6,577 nucleotides of DNA, from assembly GCA_964477815.1 (NCBI GenBank), contig CAYZEO010000040.1, positions 1-6,577 on the forward strand, given 5' to 3'. The notes beneath the pieces were generated by a model, which was not told the DNA's origin, searched no databases, and saw nothing but the letters and a program-made list of their open reading frames with translations. Source of the stretch: DAOVGZ01 sp964477815 (GTDB taxonomy: Bacteria; Babelota; Babeliae; Babelales; Vermiphilaceae). A program made the position numbers and the translations under genes. Below, piece after piece: positions 1-5,192 of the stretch; position 1 is the stretch's first letter, and each line of letters starts with the position of its first letter.

Positions 1-54
1 AGATATTTTCGTCCGAAGGTTCTCTGTTATTTATTTAAAATAATGGAAGAGTAG

Positions 55-987
55 ATGTTGAAGCGATTTTTGTTGGTTTTCCTTGTTGTTTCATTTTCCT
101 ATTGTGCAAATAAAAAGAATTTTGAGCGCCCTATAGTCCTTGTCATAACTTCGTACAATAACTGTGCTTGGCATAAAAGAAATTTGGATTCTTTATTCGA
201 GCAGCAGTACTCAAATTGGAGAGCGATTTATATTGATGATGCGTCGCCTGACAGAACGGGAGATCTTGTTGCGGACTATTTAAAAGAGGTTGATCAGTCG
301 AATAAAGTTTTTCTGATAAAAAATGAATATCGAAGATTCAAAATGGAGAATTTTAATCGTGCGGTTCGTCGTTATTGTAAAGACGAAGAAATAGTTGTTG
401 ATTTTGATGGAGATGATTGGCTTGCTCGTCCTGATGCATTATCAATTATTAATAACGCTTACTCTGATGAAAATGTATGGTTAACCTATGGTTCATATGT
501 TACTTGGCCGGAAGAGGAGCGTGCACATTGCGAGAAAATTCCTTTGTCAGTTATTAAAAGCAATGATTACAGGGAATATCATTGGGTTACCTCGCATCCA
601 AAAACATTTTATGCATGGTTGTTCAAAAGAATTAACCCAAATGATTTGAAACACAATGGTTGTTTTGTTTCAATGGCAGGAGACTTGGCGTGTATGTTTC
701 CGATGTTGGAAATGGCAGGAGGAAGATTCAAGTTTATTCAGAAGGTCCTTTATATTCATAATAGAGCGAATCCGATTAATGTGAACAAAAGAAACAAAAA
801 TAAACAACTTTCTTTAGCAACTGCCATAAGAGAAAAAAAACGATATAAAAAAATTCTTCATAATTTAAATTCTGGTAAGAGCAATCTGAGTTCGCCAAAA
901 AGGAATTCCAGCTGCGATAGCTTTGCCAAAAAGCTCGAGCGCTGTTTCAGGGTCCTTTTGTTTAGCAAGAATAAGCGCAAACCATAG
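55..987 (+). CDS. Exported family-2 glycosyltransferase (GT-A fold)
   Basis: A predicted GT2 glycosyltransferase, transferring sugar from a nucleotide sugar; acceptor unknown. Residues 1-18 are a basic then strongly hydrophobic signal peptide or anchor (MLKRFLLVFLVV...SYCA). The GT-A domain follows: strand and TSYN motif at 28-35, DDAS at 61-64 (nucleotide binding), LIKN near 87-90, the acidic DFDGDDW at 116-122 (metal-binding DxD equivalent), then WVTSHPKTFYAWLF at 177-190, the AGDLACMFPMLEMAG acceptor-side helix at 208-222 and YIHNRANPINVNK at 233-245. These blocks match a GT2 group I recognise from host-associated bacteria and large DNA viruses. The ATG at 55 is preceded by GGAAGAG (45-51); an ATG at 42 stops after two codons. 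The last 41 or so residues (270-310) lie antisense to the next gene, look unconserved and are probably a run-on tail. GT2 family is near certain; the export role is inferred. Confidence 0.9.
   Translation: MLKRFLLVFLVVSFSYCANKKNFERPIVLVITSYNNCAWHKRNLDSLFEQQYSNWRAIYIDDASPDRTGDLVADYLKEVDQSNKVFLIKNEYRRFKMENFNRAVRRYCKDEEIVVDFDGDDWLARPDALSIINNAYSDENVWLTYGSYVTWPEEERAHCEKIPLSVIKSNDYREYHWVTSHPKTFYAWLFKRINPNDLKHNGCFVSMAGDLACMFPMLEMAGGRFKFIQKVLYIHNRANPINVNKRNKNKQLSLATAIREKKRYKKILHNLNSGKSNLSSPKRNSSCDSFAKKLERCFRVLLFSKNKRKP
833..840 (+). other. A8 homopolymer before the run-on tail of the GT2 gene
   Basis: Eight consecutive A lie in codons for REKK of the glycosyltransferase; a second run of seven A is at 847-853. 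Losing one base in the A8 run would end the gene at TAA 866-868, and gaining one would end it at TAA 846-848. Both fall at or before the stop of the convergent gene. The site is therefore a candidate for polymerase slippage, a recent indel or a sequencing error. Confidence 0.45.
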
Positions 988-1839
988 ATGGTGATATTTT
1001 CCAATTCCAAAGTCTGCGATTGTGTCTCGTGAGGTTTCGTAAAGTTTTTCAATTGCGCTTCTTTCTTCTCCCTGTGCTGATGCGATTATTTTTTCGGCAC
1101 CAATAAGTGCCTTTATGCCGATATTTTTTTCAAAAGCCATTCTGCTGATTGTACACGCCTGTACAACGGGGGAAAAGACAACTCTTTCGGATGCTGGGTA
1201 GGCGATTGCGATATCACCAAATATTTTGAATTGATAAGTTGGGTTAATTTGGAGAATAAGCTGTTCAAGTTCCGAAATTGTTGGATAGCCAAAAAATCGG
1301 TCATCTTTTGCGTTTCTGTTATTTTTTTCAAAGCAGCGAACATCGTCAACAAGAATGATTCCGTTTGTGATGCCTGATCTTTTTATTGCCTGTAGTTCTT
1401 CAACTATCGGGGTGTTTTTTTCACCTCGTGCTGTTGATCCTCCGCAATAGTGACTGTCAAGCCAGAACAGGATTTTTCCTTTTAGTTTTGGAAGAATTTT
1501 TTGAAGATGTTTGGCTGAATCTCCCAAATATACGTGAATATGTTTACGATTTTTAAATCGTGATGAAGCTTTGTTGTACAGTCCTCGTGCAAGCTCGATT
1601 GTATGAATTTCACGAAAGCACGTGGAGGCTTGTTCAGTGGTGTTGCCGGCACACGTTCCTGTTTCTACAAAGATGTCTGTTTTAAAAATAGTTGCTAGTT
1701 CACGCAAAAAACTTCTGGAAAGTGCGCAGTAAGGTGTTTTTACATGGAAGAGGGTTATGCTTTTTTTTTCCTGCGCGCAAAAAGTAAAAACGAGAAAAGT
1801 TGCTGCGAGTACGGGGATTTTTATCTGTGATATTTTCAT
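865..1839 (-). CDS. Exported class I SAM-dependent methyltransferase-like protein
   Basis: A 324-residue protein. Residues 1-22 form a signal peptide (hydrophobic core IPVLAATFLVFTF, then CAQEKK). A Rossmann methyltransferase-like domain follows: DIFVETGTCAGNTT at 55-68 (motif I, the glycine loop that binds SAM), HTIEL at 79-83 (acidic end of strand 2), LGDS at 105-108, ILFWLDSHYCGG at 123-134 (motif IV), then TARGEKNTPIVEEL, IILVDD at 161-166 and a GYPTISELEQ / INPTYQF block at 184-204. This series is typical of a TylF/FkbM-like family of largely unknown substrates. Residues 220-324 are an added helical part ending in a TPR-like helix pair (WFALILAKQKDPETALELF). The ATG at 1839 has AAGGA at 1846-1850, six bases upstream. 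A consensus-like promoter lies just upstream. Methylation of an exported glycan or host target is only a guess. Confidence 0.87.
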   Translation of the reverse strand: MKISQIKIPVLAATFLVFTFCAQEKKSITLFHVKTPYCALSRSFLRELATIFKTDIFVETGTCAGNTTEQASTCFREIHTIELARGLYNKASSRFKNRKHIHVYLGDSAKHLQKILPKLKGKILFWLDSHYCGGSTARGEKNTPIVEELQAIKRSGITNGIILVDDVRCFEKNNRNAKDDRFFGYPTISELEQLILQINPTYQFKIFGDIAIAYPASERVVFSPVVQACTISRMAFEKNIGIKALIGAEKIIASAQGEERSAIEKLYETSRDTIADFGIGKYHHLWFALILAKQKDPETALELFGKAIAAGIPFWRTQIALTRI

Positions 1840-1879
1840 TATTGTTCCTTTTTTTAGTCATAAGAATATAGCTGCCTGT

Positions 1880-1907
1880 AATTTACTGTAAAAGAGTGTG
1901 ATGTCAA
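1880..1907 (-). promoter_or_regulatory. Sigma-70-type promoter of the exported methyltransferase gene
   Basis: On the minus strand, a perfect TTGACA (-35, 1907-1902) is followed after 16 bases by TAAATT (-10, 1885-1880, four of six matches). The start site would be near 1873, giving a leader of about 34 bases before the ATG at 1839. The interrupted palindrome TTTAC-T-GTAAA (1882-1892) overlaps the -10 and could be an operator, but it is short enough to be chance. Confidence 0.5.
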
Positions 1908-1931
1908 ACAGATTGATATTGATGTTTTTTG

Positions 1932-1960
1932 TTGCCTGATATTTTGACTGTATGTACACT
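1932..1960 (+). promoter_or_regulatory. Possible promoter of the three-gene plus-strand operon
   Basis: TTGCCT (1932-1937) and TACACT (1955-1960) are separated by 17 bases; each matches the sigma-70 consensus at four of six positions. The predicted leader before the ATG at 2039 is about 70 bases. It shares the 196-bp divergent region with the minus-strand promoter, with about 25 bases between the two -35 boxes. The call is weak, because a second TTGACT at 1944-1949 has no good -10 at the right distance. Confidence 0.3.
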
Positions 1961-2038
1961 ATGGAGCGGTTTGAAAAATTTTGTCTAAATCTCAAAATAA
2001 GTTTTCATTCTTAAAAATCGAACTAGTCAAGGAGATTG

Positions 2039-2401
2039 ATGAAGAGTTTTTTTTTGAATTTTGGAATAATTATGATTTTCTGTTCGCAGATTTCAATAAT
2101 GGCGATGGGTGAGGATGAAGCTCATAAGGATAAAACTGTTGTATCGTCAACAAAGAAAGATAAATTTAAACTTACGGATTATGGAGATGACGGGTATTTT
2201 TTAGAAAAAGGCAAAACGAAATGGTCTCTAGCAGTGATTGAAGGCAATGTGGAGATCGGGAAAATGGTCCAATTTTGCCCTGGTCTTAATAAGCTTGAAA
2301 GAAATATGACAAACGAAGAGCGGCTATTTATCGTTGCGAAGGCGATAGAGCTTGGAGCAGTTTTTTCTTCAAAGAAGAAATCAAAGTGTAACATTCTTTA
2401 A
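2039..2401 (+). CDS. Small secreted protein of unknown function
   Basis: A 120-residue protein that I do not recognise. Residues 1-21 are a signal peptide: MKSFF, then a hydrophobic stretch (FGIIMIFCSQISIMA) with a likely cut before MGEDEAHKDK. The mature part is hydrophilic. It starts with a charged, probably disordered segment (about 22-45), followed by a small folded region containing DYGDDGYFLEKGKTKW, AVIEGN, two spaced cysteines (in FCPGL and near the C terminus, KKKSKCNIL) and a helix EERLFIVAKAIELGAVF. I chose the ATG at 2039 because AAGGAG (2029-2034) lies four bases upstream. A TTG at 2036 would leave only one base after the same site. The first codons contain a run of nine T (2047-2055). 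It is the first gene of a probable operon, followed after 36 bases by another small secreted protein. Confidence 0.72.
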   Translation: MKSFFLNFGIIMIFCSQISIMAMGEDEAHKDKTVVSSTKKDKFKLTDYGDDGYFLEKGKTKWSLAVIEGNVEIGKMVQFCPGLNKLERNMTNEERLFIVAKAIELGAVFSSKKKSKCNIL

Positions 2402-2437
2402 AATAATCAGAAATTGTTGGATTAAATAGGGTTTTTC

Positions 2438-2785
2438 ATGAGAAATGTTTATTTAATTATTTGCGGAATGTTGTTTCTTGTCGGTGTTCCTGTAGAAGCG
2501 ATGAATAAAAAAAATATAAAATGGATAACTCTTAATAGTGCAAAAATGAATGGTTTTTATTGTGATATTCAGGAATATAACGACGGAAAAACTGTTGTCA
2601 AAAGATATCGCAATAAAAGAACTGATATTTTAACTTTTTACAGAAAATCTGGAAAATTTTACGGACGAACTGTTGATCTTTCAGATAGAGTTGTGAATAA
2701 AAAGTTGGTTTCTAAGGTCCAAAAAGATTTGACAAAATTGATGAGTTTACACACAGATCGCATGAAAAAGTTTATTCAAAAGTGA
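2438..2785 (+). CDS. Small secreted basic protein of unknown function
   Basis: A 115-residue protein not assigned to any family. Residues 1-21 form a signal peptide (MRNVYLIICGMLFLVGVPVEA) with a good Ala-x-Ala-like cut (V-E-A) before MNKKN. The mature part is very basic. Its pattern of short strands (WITLN, FYCDIQEY, TVVKRY, DILTFYRK, KFYGRTVDL) suggests a small beta-rich domain, closed by a lysine-rich helix at the C terminus (VSKVQKDLTKLM...RMKKFIQK). One cysteine is left in the mature protein. AGGG at 2428-2431 lies six bases before the ATG. Its TGA stop at 2783-2785 sits about 20 bases before the chosen start of the downstream methyltransferase-glycosyltransferase gene, so the two are probably co-transcribed and may be coupled. 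A role in an envelope or secreted glycan process is suggested only by position. Confidence 0.72.
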   Translation: MRNVYLIICGMLFLVGVPVEAMNKKNIKWITLNSAKMNGFYCDIQEYNDGKTVVKRYRNKRTDILTFYRKSGKFYGRTVDLSDRVVNKKLVSKVQKDLTKLMSLHTDRMKKFIQK

Positions 2786-2792
2786 GAGTTTC

Positions 2793-2796
2793 GGAG
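2793..2796 (+). promoter_or_regulatory. Ribosome binding site choosing the start of the fused methyltransferase-glycosyltransferase
   Basis: GGAG lies six bases before GTG at 2803 and three before TTG at 2800. The alternative GTG at 2782 overlaps the preceding stop (GTGA) but has no purine-rich site before it. The site favours 2803; coupling through the GTGA overlap at 2782 remains possible and would add seven residues. Confidence 0.5.
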
Positions 2797-2802
2797 ATTT
2801 TG

Positions 2803-4293
2803 GTGGAGAAGAAAAGTATTGGTGGTTGCGTAGGGCAGAATAAAACAAGGTCAGATTCCAAAAAGGATCTGACCTTTTTAGCAGCAAAAAAAGATACCGC
2901 ATCATTTGTTAAACAGAAAAAAAAGAAAAAATCGTTTGATTATTGGCTCAAAAAAAATCGATACTATCATAGATCAATTGTAAAATTTTACCGATTTGTT
3001 ATCCCCAAAAAATCTCGTGTTTTGCAGATTAATTGCAAAAATGGTTATGTTTTGCAAGCGGTTCAGCCTTCAGTTGGTGTTGGATTGGATAATGATGAAG
3101 ATGCAATTGCGAGTGCGCAGCAACAATGTTCTGAATTTCAGTTTTATACAGATTCATTGGAAGATATCCCAGATCAGATATTTGACTATATTATTTTGAC
3201 ATCGGTGACTATGGAAGAGCCGGATATTCAAGATCTTTTTGTTCAATTGCGTCGATTTTCAGATTCTAATACACGTATCATAATAGACACATATTCCTAT
3301 TTATGGGAGCCAATATTATGGTTAACACAAAAGCTTGGATTGCGTCGTCCGACAAATTTCAGAAACTGGATTTCTCAAAAAGATCTTCATAATTTTTTAT
3401 ATCTTTCTGATTTTGAAGTAGTTACAACTTATTGGCATACGCTTTTACCTATGTACATTCCGCTTATTTCAACCATTTTTAATTCCATTTTAATTCATTT
3501 GCCTATAATTAATCGTTTGTGTTTGCATAACGTTACTATTGCGCGCCCAACTATCAAAAAACATGATCCAAAAGAATACAGGGTATCTGTAGTTATTCCT
3601 TGCAGAAATGAAAAGGGTAATGTCGAGTCTGCTGTTCTCCGTTGTCCTCAGATGGGTGCGGGAACAGAGATTATTTTTGTTGAGGGTGGGTCGCAAGATG
3701 GGACGCTTGATGAAATTAAAAGAGTAATAAAAAAATATCCGGAAAAAGATATTTCTTTTTTTGTGCAAGATGGTAAAGGGAAGAGTAATGCGGTCAGAAA
3801 GGGATTTGCACAAGCTCGTGGTGGTGTGTTGATGATTCTGGATGCAGATCTAACTGTACCACCAGAAGAGTTGCCAAAATTTTTTGATGCTTTGATGCAT
3901 GGTAAAGGCGAACTGATCAATGGATCGCGATTGGTGTATGGAATGGAGTCGGGAGCGATGCGTTTTCTTAATCTGCTTGCAAATTTCTTTTTTAGTGTTT
4001 TGTTTTCTTGGTTACTGGGACAAAAACTTAAAGATACACTGTGTGGAACCAAGGTACTTTTCAAGAAAGATTACGAAAAAATTGCAAAAAATCGATCCTT
4101 TTTTGGTAATTTTGACCCATTTGGAGATTTTGATTTATTGTTTGGTGCGGCAAAACTGAATTTCAAAATTGTCGATATGCCAGTTCATTACAAAAGCCGA
4201 ATCTATGGTTCAACACAGATCCGGCGTTTTTTACATGGTTGGATTTTGCTCTGTATGAGTTTTCTGGCGCTTAGAAAGTTTAAGTTTCGATGA
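2803..4293 (+). CDS. Fused methyltransferase-like domain and family-2 glycosyltransferase
   Basis: About 496 residues, two domains. Residues 44-225 form a class I methyltransferase-like fold: entry helix YWLKKNRYYHRSIVKFYRF, motif I region VLQINCKNG (73-81), GLDND (94-98), FDYIIL (127-132), TRIIIDTYSYLWEP. The usual motif I in this family is of the form VLEIGCGxG; here the first two glycines are Asn and Lys, so SAM binding may be lost. Residues 260-496 are a GT2 domain: VSVVIPCRNE, EIIFVEGGSQDGT, DGKGKSNAVRKGF, the DAD metal motif in MILDADLTVPPEELPKF (347-349), NGSRLVYGME, then a hydrophobic helix FLNLLANFFFSVLFSWLLG (about 388-406), the DTLCGTK block and GDFDPFGDFDLLFGAAKLNFKIVDMPVHY, matching a family I know as bifunctional methyltransferase/glycosyltransferase. 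The acceptor is unknown; no signal peptide is present. The start is uncertain (GTG 2803 or 2782), and there is no in-frame ATG before residue 137. Confidence 0.85.
   Translation: MEKKSIGGCVGQNKTRSDSKKDLTFLAAKKDTASFVKQKKKKKSFDYWLKKNRYYHRSIVKFYRFVIPKKSRVLQINCKNGYVLQAVQPSVGVGLDNDEDAIASAQQQCSEFQFYTDSLEDIPDQIFDYIILTSVTMEEPDIQDLFVQLRRFSDSNTRIIIDTYSYLWEPILWLTQKLGLRRPTNFRNWISQKDLHNFLYLSDFEVVTTYWHTLLPMYIPLISTIFNSILIHLPIINRLCLHNVTIARPTIKKHDPKEYRVSVVIPCRNEKGNVESAVLRCPQMGAGTEIIFVEGGSQDGTLDEIKRVIKKYPEKDISFFVQDGKGKSNAVRKGFAQARGGVLMILDADLTVPPEELPKFFDALMHGKGELINGSRLVYGMESGAMRFLNLLANFFFSVLFSWLLGQKLKDTLCGTKVLFKKDYEKIAKNRSFFGNFDPFGDFDLLFGAAKLNFKIVDMPVHYKSRIYGSTQIRRFLHGWILLCMSFLALRKFKFR
2847..2879 (+). terminator. 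Rho-independent-terminator-like hairpin inside a coding region
   Basis: Left arm AAGGTCAGATTCC (2847-2859), loop AAAAA (2860-2864), right arm GGATCTGACCTT (2865-2876). This makes a 12-bp stem with one bulged T, and the T run 2875-2879 follows directly. It has the form of an intrinsic terminator for plus-strand transcription. It lies after the two small secreted genes but inside codons 15-26 of the fused gene, where it encodes TRSDSKKDLTF. It may terminate part of the operon transcript unless ribosomes cover it, or it may be an inserted palindrome carried in frame. Confidence 0.6.
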
Positions 4294-4318
4294 TCAGTTT
4301 TTAGGTTCTATTTATTAT

Positions 4319-4963
4319 CTAATAGTTCATTATCTTTTTGAGAATATTCTCTGTTTGTTTACGTTCCTCTAAAAGTTTTTTGATATACAATTTTTGATTT
4401 TTCATTTTAGTATTTAAATTTTTTATGAGTTTTGCTTGTTCTTTTATTTTGTTGTTTAACTTTTTTATAAGCTTTGATTGGTCCTCTTGAGATTTTTCTT
4501 TTCTCTCTTCTTCCTCTTCGTCGTCGTCGTCATTTTCTTCTTCTTCTTCTTTTGTAAGAAATTCAAGTAATCTAGAATAGCTTTTCTCATTTACTTTTTC
4601 GAGATATTTTTGGTGGAACATTGCGAACTGAAGGACGATACCTTTCTTTTTTAGTCCAAACTCATTCTTATTGGGGGTATGGAAGATAAGACTTTTTGCA
4701 TTTCGTACTACTAAGACGCCGATCTTATTAATCTCTTCTGGCAATTTTTTTAATGAATCCAATTTGTATATAAAAACGGTTCTTGGTCCAGTTAGTCTGA
4801 CAAAAAATAGTAGAGTAGTGTTTTTGTCTATTTTGATTTTTTCATTGTATTTTTTAAAATCGAACTGTTTCTTGGTTGTTTTTTTTAATTTTGTAAGAAG
4901 TGCTGATGAATATCCGTCGTTGTCGTCATCAAAAACATAGTAAACAGTTTTTTTGCTTGGCAT
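4319..4963 (-). CDS. Body of a frame-broken secreted acidic/coiled-coil protein
   Basis: This frame encodes 214 residues from ATG 4963, but that ATG has no ribosome site at proper distance and the frame is open upstream without another standard start codon. A promoter, strong ribosome site and signal peptide lie upstream in a different frame (ATG 5040), ending exactly where this body begins. One extra A in the A7 run would give a 240-residue precursor. Parts, numbered from 4963: an N-terminal alpha/beta-looking region (4-137) with YYVFDDDNDGY, TLLFFVRLTGPRTVFIYKL and IGVLVVRNAKSLIF; an acidic tract of Glu and Asp at 139-153; and a lysine-rich coiled coil at 163-211 with two copies of a 14-residue unit (KLIKxLNxKxKxQ). 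I do not recognise the family. The gene follows a large protein of similar composition on the same strand. Either it is a recent frameshift or it depends on slippage. Confidence 0.72.
   Translation of the reverse strand: MPSKKTVYYVFDDDNDGYSSALLTKLKKTTKKQFDFKKYNEKIKIDKNTTLLFFVRLTGPRTVFIYKLDSLKKLPEEINKIGVLVVRNAKSLIFHTPNKNEFGLKKKGIVLQFAMFHQKYLEKVNEKSYSRLLEFLTKEEEEENDDDDEEEEERKEKSQEDQSKLIKKLNNKIKEQAKLIKNLNTKMKNQKLYIKKLLEERKQTENILKKIMNY
4394..4477 (-). repeat. Two-copy 42-bp tandem repeat encoding the coiled coil
   Basis: Segments 4436-4477 and 4394-4435 match at about 32 of 42 positions when aligned without gaps. They encode SKLIKKLNNKIKEQ and AKLIKNLNTKMKNQ, which is two heptads per unit. A following segment (KLYIKKLLEERKQ) looks like a third, decayed unit. 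This suggests the coiled coil grew by duplication. Confidence 0.7.
4504..4551 (-). repeat. Trinucleotide microsatellite encoding a Glu/Asp tract
   Basis: Plus-strand (TTC)5 at 4535-4549, (CGT)4 at 4519-4530 and further TTC/CTC triplets encode an EEEEE-N-DDDD-EEEEE tract on the minus strand. Codons within each block are nearly identical (GAA or GAC), as expected from recent triplet slippage. Length changes would keep the reading frame. Confidence 0.75.
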
Positions 4964-5040
4964 TTTGTTGAGGTTAATCCTGAAAAAATCAAGGTTGTAC
5001 TTAAAAGAATTTTTGAAATTAGTTTTTTCGATCTGATCAT
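4885..5040 (-). CDS. Signal-peptide leader frame of the broken secreted protein
   Basis: A 51-codon frame starts at ATG 5040 and stops at TAA 4887-4885. Its first 29 residues are a textbook signal peptide: basic start MIRSKK, hydrophobic core LISKILLSTTLIFSGL, polar region TSTKCQA with a cut after Ala. After KK (codons 30-31) the residues (LFTMFLMTTTT...) no longer look natural, because this is the out-of-frame reading of the acidic YYVFDDDNDG region of the overlapping body. The ribosome site AAGGA (5047-5051) and promoter (5091-5120) both point to 5040 as the real start. One added A within 4948-4954 joins CQAKK to TVYYVFDDD. This leader was below the size usually called as a gene, so it is easily missed. 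Confidence 0.8.
   Translation of the reverse strand: MIRSKKLISKILLSTTLIFSGLTSTKCQAKKLFTMFLMTTTTDIHQHFLQN
4948..4954 (-). other. A7 run where signal peptide and body change frame
   Basis: Seven A on the minus strand (seven T on plus). The leader reads GCA AAA AAA CTG, the body reads AGC AAA AAA ACT. One inserted A makes a single continuous frame. It could be a transcriptional slippage site, a programmed shift, a recent mutation or an indel error in the assembly. Confidence 0.7.
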
Positions 5041-5046
5041 TTTTTT

Positions 5047-5051
5047 TCCTT
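5047..5051 (-). promoter_or_regulatory. Strong ribosome binding site for the leader ATG
   Basis: AAGGA is followed by six A and then ATG (5040) on the minus strand. The same AAGGA, with similar spacing, precedes the exported methyltransferase gene at 1846-1850. It supports 5040 rather than 4963 as the start of translation. Confidence 0.7.
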
Positions 5052-5090
5052 GGTAAATGGTTTTTAAAAGAACTTTTTGTTTTCTTGCTG

Positions 5091-5120
5091 ATGCTATTTG
5101 TTGCGTTGTCGATTTGTCAA
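5091..5120 (-). promoter_or_regulatory. Sigma-70-type promoter of the secreted coiled-coil protein gene
   Basis: On the minus strand a perfect TTGACA (5120-5115) is followed after 18 bases by TAGCAT (5096-5091, four of six matches). Transcription would begin near 5084, giving a leader of about 44 bases to ATG 5040. It lies in the 152-bp gap after the upstream gene's stop, so the gene probably has its own transcript. No convincing terminator was found in this gap. Confidence 0.5.
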
Positions 5121-5192
5121 CATTTTTATTTCATAGACTTCCATCTTTTTTAAATCACGAATTATGCACTTCAAATTTAAATTTAGATAATT

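Noticed and set aside
55..120. Lipoprotein signal (lipobox) in the glycosyltransferase and the methyltransferase-like protein
   Set aside because: The residues before Cys are FSY and FTF, with a bulky aromatic at -1, unlike the usual small residue (Leu-Ala/Ser-Gly/Ala-Cys). I left them as general export signals.
2036..2038. TTG as start of the first small secreted gene
   Set aside because: Only one base separates it from AAGGAG; the adjacent ATG at 2039 has a workable spacing and a more usual codon.
3490..4064. Minus-strand frames of 107 and 138 residues
   Set aside because: They are opposite a well-conserved GT2 domain and show no domain or start signals of their own.
4294..4318. Terminator between the convergent fused enzyme gene and the coiled-coil gene
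   Set aside because: The only inverted repeat nearby (CTATT 4308-4312 with AATAG 4321-4325) is five A/T-rich pairs without a T run.
4340..4351. Perfect 12-base palindrome GAGAATATTCTC
   Set aside because: It lies within coding sequence for ENILKK, has no loop and no tract expected of a terminator, and has no partner sites nearby.
5173..5184. AAATTTAAATTT palindrome after the large gene's stop
   Set aside because: It is only A/T, has no loop or T run and is expected by chance in AT-rich DNA, so it was not called a terminator.
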